From Lineus longissimus (taxonomy: Eukaryota > Nemertea > Pilidiophora > Heteronemertea > Lineidae), in assembly GCF_910592395.1 (NCBI RefSeq), contig NC_088315.1, forward strand, positions 19,262,219-19,326,218: a DNA stretch of 64,000 nt, given 5' to 3'. The position numbers and the translations under genes are program-made. Below are positions 25,016-38,676 of this stretch, piece by piece. How positions within the stretch are numbered: position 1 is the stretch's first letter; every line of letters begins with the position of its first letter. The notes beneath the pieces were generated by a model, which was not told where the DNA came from, did not search any database, and was given only the letters and a program-made list of their open reading frames with translations.

Positions 25016-26760
25016 ATACCTTACCTCTGCTACTTTCGCCGCTCACCGTAATCGGTTCTTCAGCCTGCCAGCAGGTGGCGCCACTAATTCAAACCTTGTT
25101 TCTGAGGTGATTCATTCGATGTGAAAGGCATATTGTGATGCATGTTGTGTACATTTTGTAAATAACAGAGTGTTTATAATTCACTGCACAAGGAGATAAA
25201 AGGTGTACTTCCATTTCTTTCAATTTTATACATTTTCTTTACACTGCCAGGACAGGGATTCTGTAAAGTGCAAAATTTTCATGCCACATTACTTTCTATA
25301 GATCTACACATTATGTATATTAGTCCTAGGCGATTAGGGCCTATCAACTCCCATAAAGCTATTTCGTGGGGTCAATGTCCGTTTTTATCATGTTGTCTTG
25401 TCTGGCAATGGCAATGTTTATTTCCATTTACTTGTGGCACAGACAAAGACAATACTTTCAAATGGCATAGCCCTTTAAAAATCCAAGTCCATGTGTGAAC
25501 ATGGTCTCATTGGGTTAAAACCATCCATGTTATACTGGCTATAATTAGATTCATATTAGAATAGGGCGCCCTGTAATTATTAACAGCTGGCTGTTTCCTA
25601 ATAGATGTCTATATGCACTGTCACCCTATATAGACTCAACTGCATTTTCTCTGAATATTAAACATGTGTATAAGGATCTTACTCCACTAATCACAATTGT
25701 TGAGTCTAATCATGTAAGGGTCTGCCTTAATACTAATTACAGGGATGTCAAATTTCCACTTGTAGGTGGATTTCAGACTTTTCCTTGTTTTCAATGCCAA
25801 ATCTGACAGCTGGAATAGAAAGGTCCCTTTCTCAACCTTCCGTGGCTGTTCGAATTTTCAAAATTGGACCAAAAATAAGCATTTTAGAGACATTTTTGTG
25901 CCAGTGAGTGCTCATCTAGGGCCAAGATTTTTACCAGAAAACAATTTCCGACTTTCTGCCTCGGGTCACTGGCATCCATGTTATGAATAGATGTCAAATT
26001 TATGTTTGAAAAGTCCAGATGTAGACACCATTAAAAGCCATTGACAAATAAATTGAGATGACTATGGTAAAATAAAGCTTACATTACCCCAAATTTGAAT
26101 AACAATTCGTTTAATTGCAAACCCACAAAATCCATTGAAACGCATGTAGTTGAACATCACTTTGATGCAAAAATTCCATTAGAGTTACAAAAAAAGTTGC
26201 ATTGACTCGAGAAGACCTGAAGGGGAGAGATAGAATATATTTTGCATCTACAGACCCTTCTTCCTTTGTGCCTTTCCTGGTCTGTGGTTTGAGTCCTCGC
26301 TCAAAGCGCTCTTAACCAAATTCAGAATTTGTTTCCAAATGTTGTACTATTTACAATGTAATTGCCAATTGTATGATGTTGAAGGGAAAAGTCAAAAAAG
26401 ACTTGCGCTCAATGAGGTAAACCCTGTTCAGTAATCTATGCCTGATGATAATATAAATGTCATTTTGTTGTTGTGTCAAAGTGCAGGCCTACTTGGCCAA
26501 TATAAATGTAAGTTTCTGTCTTAATTTTCCTTGTCTGATTATTGTCTGAAGTAATTTTTGTTTGTTTTGAAAAAATCTGCCTGATTTATATAGGATTTAT
26601 GTTGTCATGGTTCACGTGTCACTTGTCAGGATTATGTTGGTTAATCCTCCATTGTAAGGCAAGGGTTTGTTTACAAACAGAGGTATACAATGCTGTACAA
26701 AAAGGTCACTGATACACAAAACTCACTTATTTTTACGTTCTAATCAAGTGAGAGATCACA

Positions 26761-26988
26761 AATGTGACCCGCTCTCCCAAAACTAGGCGCTTGTCGCATC
26801 TGAACTTGACAGGTTGATACGGAGTTGTTGTTCATTTCCCTATTGTAGACCTTTGGTGAAATGTAACCAAATCAGTTTGTAATAGATTTCACAAAAGGTC
26901 TACAATAGGGAAATGAAAAAACAAGTCCGTATCAACCTGTCAAGTTCAGATGCGACGAGCGCCTAGTTTTGGTAGAGCGAGTCACAAA
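26761..26988. mobile_element. foldback element, copy B
   Basis: Second copy of the 21702-21924 palindrome, 224 bp, differing at only a handful of positions. Flanked by AA rather than TA, so the target duplication is TA-like or has mutated. High similarity implies recent activity. Confidence 0.85.
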
Positions 26989-27184
26989 TGACAACATGAA
27001 TTCTATGTAAACCCAGCGTTGCGTCTAATCATCGTCTGAAGTAATTTCTGTTTTTCTTTAAAAAAAAAATCGTCTTACATTATGTCAAGTGTTATGTTCA
27101 GTGTCTTGAGCTGATTGATTTCTTGGGTGGAGGAAAAAGTGAAAATTAGTAAAATTGTTCTAACTTGATTTTGGGGGAACTTTT

Positions 27185-27392
27185 TTGCAAAGAATGTGGT
27201 AAATCGCCTTTAAATCTTGAAAAAGCAGTAGCGCCGGCGAATATTTGTTCCTGCATGTCCCATGTTTTAATGGCTGTCCTGTATTTTTAGAATGTGGGAA
27301 GTTTTGCCTTAACTCTTGAAAAGGCATTGGCACCAACAATTTTAACAATTTGTTTCTGCATGTCTAATGTTTCCTGTATGTTTACAATGTTT
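27185..27392 (+). repeat. diverged tandem duplication, about 100 bp unit
   Basis: Two units each starting AGAATGTGG and containing CTTGAAAARGC and TGTTYCTGCATGTC. Low similarity, old duplication. Confidence 0.5.
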
Positions 27393-27849
27393 CCTGTGAA
27401 TGACGTACCCCTGAATTGTTTTCTTATTTTTGTCTATGTCTTAAATTGTGTCGAAGTCATGTCTGGATGTAGATGGGGCAGTTTGGTCTTCGACGTTCCT
27501 TGATATCATTCAGTTTGCTGGAGGGTCAGTTACAGCTGTGGACAACCTGCTTTGCCACGTGTGTAGAAGTGCAATGCATTGTGAGACCGGTGTTCCAGTC
27601 TGTCGTAGCGTGCAAATCCCACTGTGTACCAAAATACCAGGCCATCTTATTGAAGTGGTTTAAAGGCCTCTTTCTGTCAGTTGTGATGCTGACAGGTGGT
27701 GCGAGCATATAACCTGGTGTGTAAGTTGGCTGAATTGATATACGTGAGCATGTCATTTTCTCACAAAATTTAGACTGATGCCTTGAACTTAATCACAGAA
27801 GATATTTGTGTTTTGTTGTTGAATGTGAACCTGGCTATCATTTTATTTT

Positions 27850-27945
27850 TCAACTATCTCTGTGGCCTATGTCTCTATGGCCTGTCTCTGTGGCCTATGT
27901 CTCTATGGCCTGTCTCTTTGGCCTCTGTCTCTGTGGCCTGTCTGT
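27850..27945 (+). repeat. short tandem repeat, GGCCTRTGTCTCTRT unit of about 17 bp
   Basis: About six units alternating GGCCTATGTCTCTAT and GGCCTGTCTCTGT. It explains the spurious Leu/Trp-rich open frame here. Confidence 0.75.
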
Positions 27946-28033
27946 GTAGTTCTCCTTTGAAAATGTTCAAATTACGTGTTCTGTGTCTTGGTGTAATTAA
28001 GTTTAGTGTCCTTGTGAAAATATTGTAACTGTA

Positions 28034-28265
28034 ACCCACATTGTTTAAAATTCACACCCAGATCATCTGAACCCACTTATTTCAAAATTCACAGCGACAA
28101 TTTTTACCCCACTTAGTTTTAATTATTCACTGCCAAATGTTCTGACCCCACTTTATTCATAATTCACAGCCAAATGTTCAGACCCCACTTTGTTCAAAAT
28201 TCACAACATGACTTTCTGAACCCAATTTGTTCAAAATTCACAGCCAGATATTCTGAACCCACTTC
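28034..28265 (+). repeat. tandem repeat, about 37 bp unit, six copies
   Basis: Each unit carries TTCAAAATTCACA followed by a variable CCAGAT/CCAAAT block and TTCTGAACCCACTT. Units differ at several positions. Confidence 0.7.
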
Positions 28266-29399
28266 AATATCCTGTAATTTCAGCAGCATTAGATTAGTTT
28301 CAACATGACCCAATAGATGGAAGTACAATTACCACTTCATATCCTTATGATATTTTCAGCACCTTTGTAACAATAACTTAACTGGTTTAAATTTTTGGGT
28401 GCAGCCATTAGCAATCGATCAGTCGATTTGTCTGTGTCCCTTGTTACTGATCACTAGTTAATTTCTGTATGAGGATGACCAAGTAAATAAGATATTAACA
28501 GACATCCTGAACCTCAGGCCAACACTAACGACCAAGCTTATGTAACGTGTGCAATGGGAGGAGCATACGATTGACTCTGGTATTCGAGGATGATGAAGAG
28601 AGGGGTTTATGATGAATTCCAATTTTGATCTGGTTTATGACATCTGAAAATCCCGGGATATCATGTTACCAGTTATTCAACATTCATATTCATATTTCAG
28701 TCAGGAGAATTCTCAAATATTGAAACGTGTCTGAAGTCAGCTGTTCTCCTTTGCTGACCACAGTTGTATTCTTTAGTAATATTTTTGTACTGTAAAGACT
28801 CCTTTTGAACTCTCTCCTTTAAAAATATTGCAAAAAATAACAGAACAATAAAATATATTTTGGGAAAACATGTATTTGTTGAATTATTATAGATTGTGTA
28901 TGCCTCACTCCTCGCTGACGCGGTAGTTGGTAAAAGCTGGACTCAGATTTTGGACTCTGGACGTTGGGTGGTGCATCTGTTGATAACTTGATCACATGAC
29001 ATCATTGTTATACGATCATGTGACTATCTTCATTTTGATTGGCTATGGATGGATATCTGCTGACATCATGGCTAATTTGTAAACATCATGTGCGCACACT
29101 CTCGTATCTCTCACGAGATAGGGGAGAAACACGCCTTGTGTCAAAGTGAAACCAACAACGATCGTGGACGTTGATATTGCCATTGCCATCCCCATCTGTT
29201 GAGAAACGAGTATGCGCGTGCAGCCAACGGGAATGATATCATTTTGTAAACAAAGATATCCATCTATTGGATATTGTACCGATCAGAATTGTATAAACCG
29301 CATGGCCACGCGACTATTTTACCCATTTTTGAATTTACCGCCTTATAACACCCTTCCACAATCCGTCTAGGTGAATTCCACATTTTCTCTCGACCCACG

Positions 29400-29513
29400 A
29401 CGTTCCGCCTGAGTTCCCGTTTTAGCATCAACCTAGATGTAAACAACAGAAAGTTGACTGCATTTCAATTTCCAAGCAACTAAAGTCGATTTTGTGATAG
29501 TTTCTCAGTTGAA
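29400..29513 (+). other. candidate non-coding first exon of the tetraspanin gene
   Basis: The tetraspanin start codon is in an exon that begins at 39516 after its own acceptor, so a leader exon must lie upstream. A strong donor (GTTGAA then GTAAGTATT) occurs at 29514 after a less AT-rich stretch, with an inverted CCAAT (GATTGG) near 29036. This is the best donor I noticed upstream, but the link across about 10 kb is a guess; the exon's start is arbitrary. Confidence 0.2.
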
Positions 29514-29910
29514 GTAAGTATTGTACGGTAGTGTGCTGATTCTATGGATGTCATAGCATTTGTTGATACCTTTTATTTGGAAATTGAAATTCTTGATTCA
29601 ATGTGAGAAGTTAAGCATCTTTTTTCCTTTTTTTCAGTTTTTGCAAATTTCACAAAAAACAGTTTGTCCAACCCAGGCCCAGGCAGGATTACTGGCAGCT
29701 TAAACTGTTGTAGCTGTCAGATATTTGATGTTGTCAAAGGAATTTAGTTTTTTTTCACATTTCAGAGACAAAAGGTCAAATCGATTCGATACATCATAAC
29801 TTTATTTTGTCACTCACTGTTGTTGAGACCTCGAGTGGATGCTTTACAATGATGATGATAACCATTTTGATGACAGCGCTGAGTGACTGTCATACAACAC
29901 TTCAGATATT

Positions 29911-30050
29911 CGGTCAGGACACCCTCTCTGATGGACACTAAGTTTGGTCCAGACTGGCAATTTCTATTCAATTTGTGATTCGACTTCCGCAATCAGGACA
30001 GCATTTGACTGACCCAAGGGTCAGGGTGTCCGTAATAGAGAGGTTTGACT
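29911..30050 (+). mobile_element. TA-flanked MITE, copy 6 (partial, degenerate)
   Basis: Keeps CAGGACACCCTCTCTGATGG, TTTGGTCCAGACTGGCAATT, and the right end GTAATAGAGAGGTTTGACTA; the left terminus is missing. Confidence 0.6.
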
Positions 30051-30249
30051 AATATAAGATGTGTGACCTGATGGGCAATGTCAATTGTTATGACGAGGAC
30101 CACGCACTGGTTCCCACTCCCCATAAAACAAAAAATCTAAATGTGTTGAATATTCCTCAGAAGAAGCCTTCAGACGAATGAAATTGAAATCAAATGAAAT
30201 TTACATTTATTTACCACTAATAGTTGCACTGGTAATGTCAAAATAAATT

Positions 30250-30300
30250 GAGCATAACAATTATCAAGAATTCATAAAGACTAGTCTTTATTTATACGTG
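30250..30300 (+). repeat. palindrome-containing dispersed motif, copy 1
   Basis: TTATCAAGAATT, two bases, then the perfect 16 bp palindrome TAAAGACTAGTCTTTA. The same motif occurs inverted at 40970-41010, so it is probably the end or core of a further transposon family. Confidence 0.45.
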
Positions 30301-30689
30301 CAATTATTGATTGTAGTGGAAAAAAATACTTTTATACTCGGTATCCAATCAAATAAAAGTTGCTACGTCTCTTTGCCACGCTGTGTGAGTCGCCATTGAC
30401 GATGATTGATTCCCGCGCGAAACATGATAAATGTCAAGCGTCAATTTGATTAAAATCGTCAAACAGAGATTGTATAGCCTCCATAATGAATGAATTACTC
30501 AGTGGCACTGGGCTGGTGCCGGTATGGTTTTGCTCAGATTCTGTGAGCAGTAAAATCAGAATGAGCTGGAGGCTGGAAAGGTCAAATGTTTAAAGGTTCA
30601 GTCATGTCCAAGAAAAAAATTTAAAGGGAAAGGACTCGATACTATTACTACAGTAAAGAGAATAAAAGTAAGGTCTTATATTCATGTAG

Positions 30690-30957
30690 CACTTTATACA
30701 ACATTCTCTAAGCGATTTAAATTTGTTCCCCAGTCCAAGCTGAAACCTTACAGTATTACTCAGATGAGCTTCTCAATCAGCGCTACAACCTGAGAATTTC
30801 CGACTGGTACAAAATGTACCCATAAAAACCTAACTGGAGTAAGGCATGTAGGCAAAGAGCCCTGCCTAGAGTCTCTCGCCAACAGTGGGGGTCGAACCAG
30901 GGGCCTCTTGACTGCTAGTCAGAGACAAGAGCCACTACACCACCGTGGCTCCTTTGG
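30690..30957 (-). repeat. tRNA-derived SINE, family 2, full length
   Basis: Minus strand: GGTGGTGTAGTGGCTC (A box), GACTAGCAGTCAAGAGGC, TGGTTCGACCCC (B box), TGTTGGCGAGAGACTC, then a tail with TGCCTTACTCCAG, CCAGTCGGAAATTCTCAGG and a 3' end GTGCTACATGAATATAAGAC. Confidence 0.8.
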
Positions 30958-32434
30958 GTTCAAAAGTAGCAGGCAGTAGGCATCTGTTTCAATTGAGCCC
31001 GTGGATATTTTTCATAATCACTCTTAACAAACAACTATGAAGTTTGAGAATGTTGTTGGAGACATGGTGTATTGTTTGGGGGCTGACGACATTATTTTAT
31101 CGGTCAGCTATTGATTATTGATGAGATGGTGATTGATATCATAGTCCTTCCATTACATGATCGATCCAATAACAATTGTGATACATAACATCTAAAAATG
31201 TCTCCAGGTCTGAGTGTCAACGAATCACATCAAAGGATATTTCATTTTTGACCATCATCGGTTTAGCATCTGACATGTTTGAAGTGAGAGATTGCTGTTG
31301 GCGACAGTATGCCTGGCCTGAGCAGATGATTTGAGGCCTGATGTTACTTTATTGATCAGCTATTAGTTGCTGATTGAAGTTGTGACACCGCTGTCGTTAT
31401 GTAAAGATAGAACTGCTGGAGTGAAATGTCAGCTAAGTTAAATAGTCATTTGTATAACATCATAAGCGCTAAAAGGACATTGTACTTTGACTTTGCCGTC
31501 ATTGTCTTACCTCATTACGAATGCTCAAGTTCTATTTTGCCAAATTTCTGTTAGCAAGTATCATAGTTTTAAAGTTTAACGTTTTTCAAACATGTTAAAG
31601 TTGTTGTTGACTGGCGCAGGGACACTGCATTTTCTGTTTGGTTATCAGTGGGTAGCGACCCCTGTCTCGTTGCTGCAAAACACACATTCTCCGGCTCATT
31701 GCAGTAATTCGGTGCATGCTGCAGGGCGCTTAGGCAAAAACTACAAGAGAGAGAGAGACTTCTCCAAGGCATTCCTTGCCAAGATGAAATTCGACCTCTG
31801 CAATACTTTCTTCCAAGTCGTGCATCATCCCTCCCAGGTTCTTGTTAGTCAGCTGCCTATCCTGCACCAGGACTCTTGATCTTCAGGCACCTGGGCCTTG
31901 TAATTGTTTGCAACTCAAGGCCCGATGGAAATTAGCAGGTGCAAGTTATTTGCAATTGCATCGAACTATTTACAGCACTTACTTACTGTTACCTTCAACT
32001 CTCAAACCGGGAAGTTTTTTGGCTCACCATACTTAATATCAAAAATATAAGCGAGCCTTGTATATTTTTGTTAATATGCAGCCCAGCACAATGTTCAATG
32101 GATCAGGAAGTAAGAACTTTTCAAAAAGAATTGGTACAATTCAAGTAGGTGTTATTGAAAATCTCACAAAGTTTTTAATGAGCGCAAGACGACAGTTGGG
32201 TTTTTGAGTGGATCTAGTAAAAACGAAACTCCTAGTCTCTACATGAAAGTTCAACTTCCCTGTCGGCATTGTAGGTTATTCTTCAAAACTATCAAATGAA
32301 GAAGGGGCATTTTCACAGACTGCCCAGTAGTTGATGACTTCGACAGAACATTCTTCCTGCCAGCATTACAATACACCTTGAGTCGAGTTTCGTTTCCCAG
32401 TGATTTGCTGAAATTAAAAGCCCTCCCAACTTCA

Positions 32435-32670
32435 GAATTGACCATATGTTCCACTTTTTTTGGCTACTAGTACTAGTAGTAGTACTTGAAGTCCTAAAGC
32501 GAATACAACTCCTTCAAAATGAAGTGAGCGCGCGTTTCATAAACCTTGGAGGCTGTTCTCTGAAAACAAACAGTCTCCCACCCTTGAAATTCACATTCAC
32601 CATGTTTCGGAGTTCTAATTGCTTTAGGATTTCAAGTTCTAGTCAAAATGGTGGTGCCTGTGGTCAACCC
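32435..32670. mobile_element. second inverted-repeat element family, copy A
   Basis: Right end AATTGCTTTAGGATTTCAAG then TTCTAGTCAAAATGGTGGTG; the left end carries the inverted form (GACTTGAAGTCC-like, CCTAAAGCG), more decayed. Shares its whole plan with 62517-62742. No coding capacity. Confidence 0.65.
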
Positions 32671-33026
32671 TGAAGTGTATCCCTTCACCAGAGTACCGGA
32701 CCTAGACTAGACGAGCCAAGAGCAGTGAACCGACAAACATTACAATGCTGATCAGTCATTCCATTCCAACAAGGCCACACCCAGCAACCACCGATGGATT
32801 ATTGCATTGTCATTATGGTATGCTGAGATTATTGTAATTAGCAAACATTACGGATTGGAAACACAAAATCGGCTAAAATGCATTCAATCCATTCCTGAAC
32901 TAATAATGAGTTCGGGTTGTTGCACAATTTTCGAGGCATTATCCGCAATGAGCCCTGTTGAGGAGTTGGAAAACCCAGACGCTCGATTTCACACAGAAAT
33001 CTCATGTGTGGAGTATGCTGTCCATG

Positions 33027-33212
33027 TACAGTGCATGGAACCTGTCTTAGCAGACACCTCTCTATTAAGGATACCCTCTCTTATAAGAACAATATCTTTA
33101 GTCCCAAACCTGTCATTTCCATTCAAATTGACATCTGTAATGAGGACACCTCTCTATTAAGAACAGCATAGGTCAGTCCCAAGGGTGTCCTTAGTAGAGA
33201 GGTTCTACTCTA
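33027..33212 (+). mobile_element. TA-flanked MITE, copy 7
   Basis: TA, then CAGTGCATGGAACCTGTCTT at the left; right end GAGAGGTTCTACTC then TA. Full-length simple form of the family, about 182 bp. Confidence 0.8.
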
Positions 33213-34998
33213 CCTCATCATCAGGCAGATATCTGCACTTTAGGCATGACAGACTTGGCAGTGACGGGATGGAACGATCACCGATCTCTTAGAGTCAGAC
33301 ATGACAGGTAGCCGCCAATCGATTACGACACACGCGTCCAAGTCTAATGGATCACCACGGATATTAATCGGTATTCCTGCATGACGTCAAATCTCATAAT
33401 GGGTGGCATGTTCACCTGCCGCATCAGAGGTGTACCAGGGTTGGTGAAATCATCCAAAAATCATTAAACATTTACCAGTTTTGGTTTTTGTCTTCATTTT
33501 GGGTCTACCCTAACACTGGTACCTGTTTTGACTAGAGTCCAGGCAACTGAGAACTTGGAGCTCAGCTCAGTATAAATAATAACTTGAAACTTATGATTTT
33601 CATAACATAAGCATCGTTGACATGAAACATGAGAACCTCACACACTTACCAACGCCTTATGAGATCATTCTGAACTTCCTAAGTATGTCTGAAGTATTTA
33701 CGAAATCATTGTTTGCCTGTTTGCTGTGGCACAGAAATGCAGTGTTGTCTCAAAGCAGAAACTTCAGTTTTAAGTAGTAGGCCTACTGAATGAGGATAGA
33801 GTGTCTATGTCAGAAGACATCCCTCATAAATAGAGCAGGGGACTCAGATACCCGTGCAACCCTGCCTTCCTGTCTTCGCACGTTGAAGTCCTGATTCAAC
33901 ATAGGCATTTTCCCAGTGCAATTGTCACTGCAAGAAATCTGCTCAGCACCTGTGGTTACTTCGTGCCATAGGCCTACTGAATGCAGAAAATAAGGACAAA
34001 GTGGCTACTATTTGGCAACCAGTATACATGCTTCCCGAAATTGGTGGCTTGCATTGGAACTAACTTTTTCCCCCTTGTCCGTCATTAAAGGCATTCAAGT
34101 GTGTTGGTCAACCATGACTATCTCCTTTGTCCCTCCACCATAAGGTCTAGTTTCCCCTTATGACATCACTATTTCGGACACTCGGCGCCCCATTTCTGGA
34201 AAGGTGTATAGTTGGCGTCTTTTGTTGATTACCCGCTTCCCATAAACGAGACTCACAAAACTCGTCCCTCCGGATAAATATTTCACACCCCACCCATAAT
34301 TAGACAAGTTATCAACATGGATGTCATTGTTGCGATGTGTTTCATGGATCACCCATCACTGTTGATTGTCTCCATTGGTAACTGTCCCTGTTGGTTGACA
34401 TTCATTGATGGAGTTCGAGCAGATCATCAGTGGTCTCATGTCACATGATTCATATCAAATCAAATATGACATTTCTAAAGCGCCCAAATTTGGTGAAAAA
34501 TTTCACCAACTCTCAGGCGCCTTTGAAATACATACACTCGAAAAAGGTGTGCTTTTAGCATTGTTTCAAAAGCTGCCTTTGACTCCGCAAGTCTAATGTG
34601 TGTGGGCAGCCCATTCCATAGGAGTGGCACCGCCTTGTAGAAGGATCTGTCACCAAAACGTATGCACTTGGTGCGTGGCTCCTGTAGAAGGAAAGCGGTA
34701 TCAGCCCTGAGGGAATAGGCCGATTGTCTTGTGGTGATTACATGTTGACGGCATTGAGGGTGTAGCTTTCTGCTCTGAGGATGTCAATGACGTACAGTTT
34801 TAGAGCTTGGAGCGACCTTTGCTGATACTATGTCAATACAACGATATTGATTACAATAAGTCTAAGAGTGATAATCTCGGATTATGCTGATCCGATATTC
34901 AAGAAACTCTTTCGAAGAAGATAATGAGATTTTGTCTCAGGTGACGTTTTATTGATGTGTTCATGCTATTCATAGTTCCTTGTCAAGGCTAGACAATA

Positions 34999-35185
34999 TA
35001 GGTGGAACCTCCCTTAGCACTAGCAGACACCTCTAATATTGAGGACACCCTCTCTATCAAGGACGCTAGGTTTGGTCCCAAGTCAGTTGGCTCCATTCGA
35101 TTTGACCTCTTTAATCAGGACACCTCTCTATAACGGACAGCACTAATCAGTCCGAGGGTATCCTTAATAGGGAGGTTCTACTATA
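34999..35185 (+). mobile_element. TA-flanked MITE, copy 8
   Basis: Left end GGTGGAACCTCCCTTAGCA after TA (first bases lost), right end GGGAGGTTCTACTA then TA; all core blocks present. Confidence 0.8.
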
Positions 35186-37138
35186 CTGATACCAGCAAAG
35201 GTTTGTGTGCGTTTAAATGTCCCCATCGCTCAGAGAGCCAAACACTACTACCCTAGTTAGTCATGCAAGTTTTCCATTCACTTTTCACTTTCACAATTCA
35301 TCCTGTAAACGATATCTTCGTGTCGGCCATTTCATCAACAGAAATAGAAACTGCCGTGTTCCTAAATTGTTCAAAACATAATACAACCGAAACAAAATTC
35401 AATGTTTTTCCACTTTCCCCACACTACAGCAGCGACTAACACGTTTTTAAAGGTTTTGTAAATCAATTCTTTATACTCCTTTAACAGGCTGCGAGAGAAA
35501 ATGTTTGTTTAGGGTTGAATCGAGCGCTGAGGAATTGAAAATACTTGTATTTCCATCGATCCCGCACCGCTTTGCCTGTGGCGGTGAATTCATTCAGTGG
35601 GCCGTGATTGCCAAAGTGATTGCGTGAGCACAAGCCTGGATTTTGCTTTCGTACAAACTTTCCATCATTCTTGAATGACGAATGATTAAAGTGAAATGAT
35701 GTCAGTGCACTCTTTCTTGAACTAAAATCGCTCCGACTGCTATAGCTAAATTATCAACTTACTCAGGCAAGCTGTTAAGAGACAGTTGCTTTAGACCTTT
35801 AGATTTAATTCATTATCTAATTAGTGGTCGCAACTTAATTAAATCAATGTCTCGTTATGCATTCATAACATGATTGATTTAGTCTGAGCGCTTATAGAAA
35901 TCTCAAAATAATTTTCCGATTTCTTATATTTGAGATAAGGGTTTGTTTAATAGGGGGCATCTCATTCTAAAAATACATTGTACCAAGGATGGATCTGTGC
36001 CGGATGATAACAAAAATTGTGTTGGTAGTTTTTTTCTCGCTCAGGGCGTTGATGAATTTGCCCCATTCCTGATCAGCGCTCCTTTGGTGGTGCATGCTCT
36101 AGCAGCTGTGGGGGGAACAAAATGGCCGACTGAGAAGGTCGGCCATCTTGGAATGGGGTGAGACTCCTGACATGATGATCAGGTCATGTAGCTAACGGAT
36201 GTTTCAGATGTCGTGACGGCTGTGACGTCAAATCGACAGATGCTGCCTCCAGAACTTGGCGATTTAGCCATAGGTTCTCATTAGGAAAGCAGTGAACACT
36301 CTTTGCCTTGAATATTCTACACTGGAAACCTCCCAGGTATTCCTGGGCCCCATTTGCCCATCAACTAATGAGCTGGAAAATGTTGATAATTTGGCCACCT
36401 TTGTGATAATATGCTAGAATTTGGGAAGCTGATTGTCAATTTGCTAAAAGGTCTGTGAGGACAATTGAGGTACTAAACTAATTGATATGAGTGGTTATCA
36501 GCCAGTTGAATATTATCAATTATCAGTCAGAAGTTGCAAAAAACTCTATTATTCACCATTTTTGGAGCGATGAATGCCAAACAGACCTCGCAGGATCTCA
36601 CTTGTGGCCAGTCGACCCTGAAGTGCAGCTCGGTAAAATGAATATTTCGGGAAATTCCAAAAGACAGCTCAAAATGAAGTAAAAAATGCAAAAATTTAGT
36701 GGAAATCATATATTTTTTGCAGTAAATTCCTCTCTCCTGCCTCAAAATGATGTGACTTGAGTAGGGATAGGGCTACCTCAAAAAGTTTCAAAAGGGCATG
36801 CTGCCTGTAGTTGTGTCATCGTGGAGAGTGTCCCTTCTCCCGGCAAACATGGGGAAGTAGTTTCTCAAAGAGGAGGCTTCCATGCTGAATTTCTTTGGCA
36901 AATATGTGCATAATCTTTGTAATAGCTTCATGTGAGCGAATTTGCAATATCTTCGTGAGTACACTTCAGCGATGCATGCGTTCCAAATAACTTTTCATAT
37001 CTCTTGTATTCTGATAGGACGTTCACGTTTATTTGCTTAATACAAGAATATGCCAGATGCTTTTGGCGGACCTTTGAGGACTTCTGCGGTTTCTTGCATT
37101 ATTGGGATTTGTGATGAGTTATTGGTTAGGAAGTAGAG

Positions 37139-37311
37139 TACAACCTCTCTAGGACACCCTCAGGACTGACAAGTGCTGTCCTTGATAGAGAGGTGTCCTG
37201 ATTAGAGAGGTCAAATTGAAAGGAAACAACTAATTTGGGACCAAAACTGGTGTCTCTAACAGAGAGGTTGTCCTTAATAGAGAGGTGTCCACTAAGTGAG
37301 GTTCCACTGTA
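37139..37311 (-). mobile_element. TA-flanked MITE, copy 9 (reverse orientation)
   Basis: Reads as the family on the minus strand: CACTAAGTGAGGTTCCACTG then TA at the right edge. It lies only 187 bp from copy 10 in opposite orientation, so the pair can fold into a hairpin with arms of about 170 bp. Confidence 0.8.
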
Positions 37312-37497
37312 TTGGCATAAGGCACGGTGCTCGAATTTTTCGTTATCTAATTCTACATTTGTGATGTCATTTGAAAAACATGCAATAATTCATTGAATGA
37401 AAGTCAGAATGATGTATTCATTGGTGGAAGTTCAAAGTTGACTGTCATAGTGTCAATGTTTATTTCTTTATCTATATGCCCTTGCATCTTTGTATTA

Positions 37498-37677
37498 TAC
37501 AGTAGAACCTCTCTTAGCGGACACCTCTATTAAGGACAACCTCTCTATTAAGGACATTAGTTTTGGTCCCAAATTGGTTGTTTCCATTCAATTTGACCTC
37601 TCTAATCAGGACACCTCTCTATTAAGGACAGCACTTGTCAGTCCCAAGGGTGTCCATAATAGAGAGGTTCTACTCTA
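37498..37677 (+). mobile_element. TA-flanked MITE, copy 10
   Basis: CAGTAGAACCTCTCTTAGCG after TA; ends GAGAGGTTCTACTC then TA. Canonical full-length copy, close to the family consensus and so probably young. Confidence 0.85.
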
Positions 37678-38097
37678 ATTCGATTCATTCCAAAGACTAT
37701 TTCGAACTACAAGCTAAGAGTTAGATTCTCATAACACCCCTTGCCCAATCCAATGTGGTTAGGCTAATAACCTGGCCCGATATTGTAATCTTCCACATGA
37801 AAAGACGTCATTCCTTTTCTCACGGCACCTGAACTTTCCACCAGTCGTGTCCAGTTCACTGACCTTGAACCCTTAGGCCCTTTACAATGCTTACAATCCT
37901 TGATTAGTTTTACAACTTGTCTCAAAGTGAGCATGACTGAGGTCGTTATGAATGGAATTATTTAAGTTCCAAGTAGGTATGACTTACTAGGCCTACGTTT
38001 GATAATGACGTACATGTTGTCTTTTATATTTGGGTCGACAATATATAGATTGAACATTTGTGTGGGAGGACACTTTGAGGCCTACAAAAGAGGGTAG

Positions 38098-38276
38098 TAC
38101 AGTAGAACCTCTCTATTAAGGACACTCTCGGGGCTGACAAGTGCTGTCCTTAATAGAGAGGTGTCCTGATTATTGGTCAAATTGAATGGAAACAATCAAT
38201 TTGGGACCAAAACTAGTGTCCTTAATCGAGAGGTTGTCCTTAATAGAGAGGTGTCCGCTAACAGAGGTTCACTGTA
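38098..38276 (-). mobile_element. TA-flanked MITE, copy 11 (reverse orientation)
   Basis: Minus-strand orientation; left end CAGTAGAACCTCTCTATTAA, right end GAGGTTCACTG then TA (one base deleted in the terminal repeat). Confidence 0.8.
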
Positions 38277-38676
38277 ATTGTCATTTGTGATGTTCATAGC
38301 CGTGACAATGGGCGTAGACCTTCACATTATTACAATTCTGGTTTGAGAATAGAATGTTAGCCAAACCTTTGCATAATTCATTGCCTTAGTCATGCATTCA
38401 TACCTACTTGTGTCACTGGGCTAAAGTTGAGTGAACACACCTTCCATAAAGGCTGAAGCCATTTGAGTTTCGTTTTTTGACTAGAGTGGGTTAATTTCGA
38501 TAACTCATTAACTCTAAGTGTTTTCGGATACTAGTATCAAGGTGTCTCTGATTTTATTCCCGTGAGTATTGTTCTCTTCTTTCTCCGTCTTGGATAACTC
38601 AATAGACTATAATCTAGACTATAAACCCCTTCATGGTGATGTTATTCACAGCTAGTTGATCGACAATATTTGGAAT

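Noticed and set aside
34405..34830. Possible dispersed repeat or retroelement fragment
   Set aside because: It looks repeat-like (TCTAAAGCGCCCAAATTTGG and a long unique-looking tail), but with no second copy in the window I could not support borders or a family.
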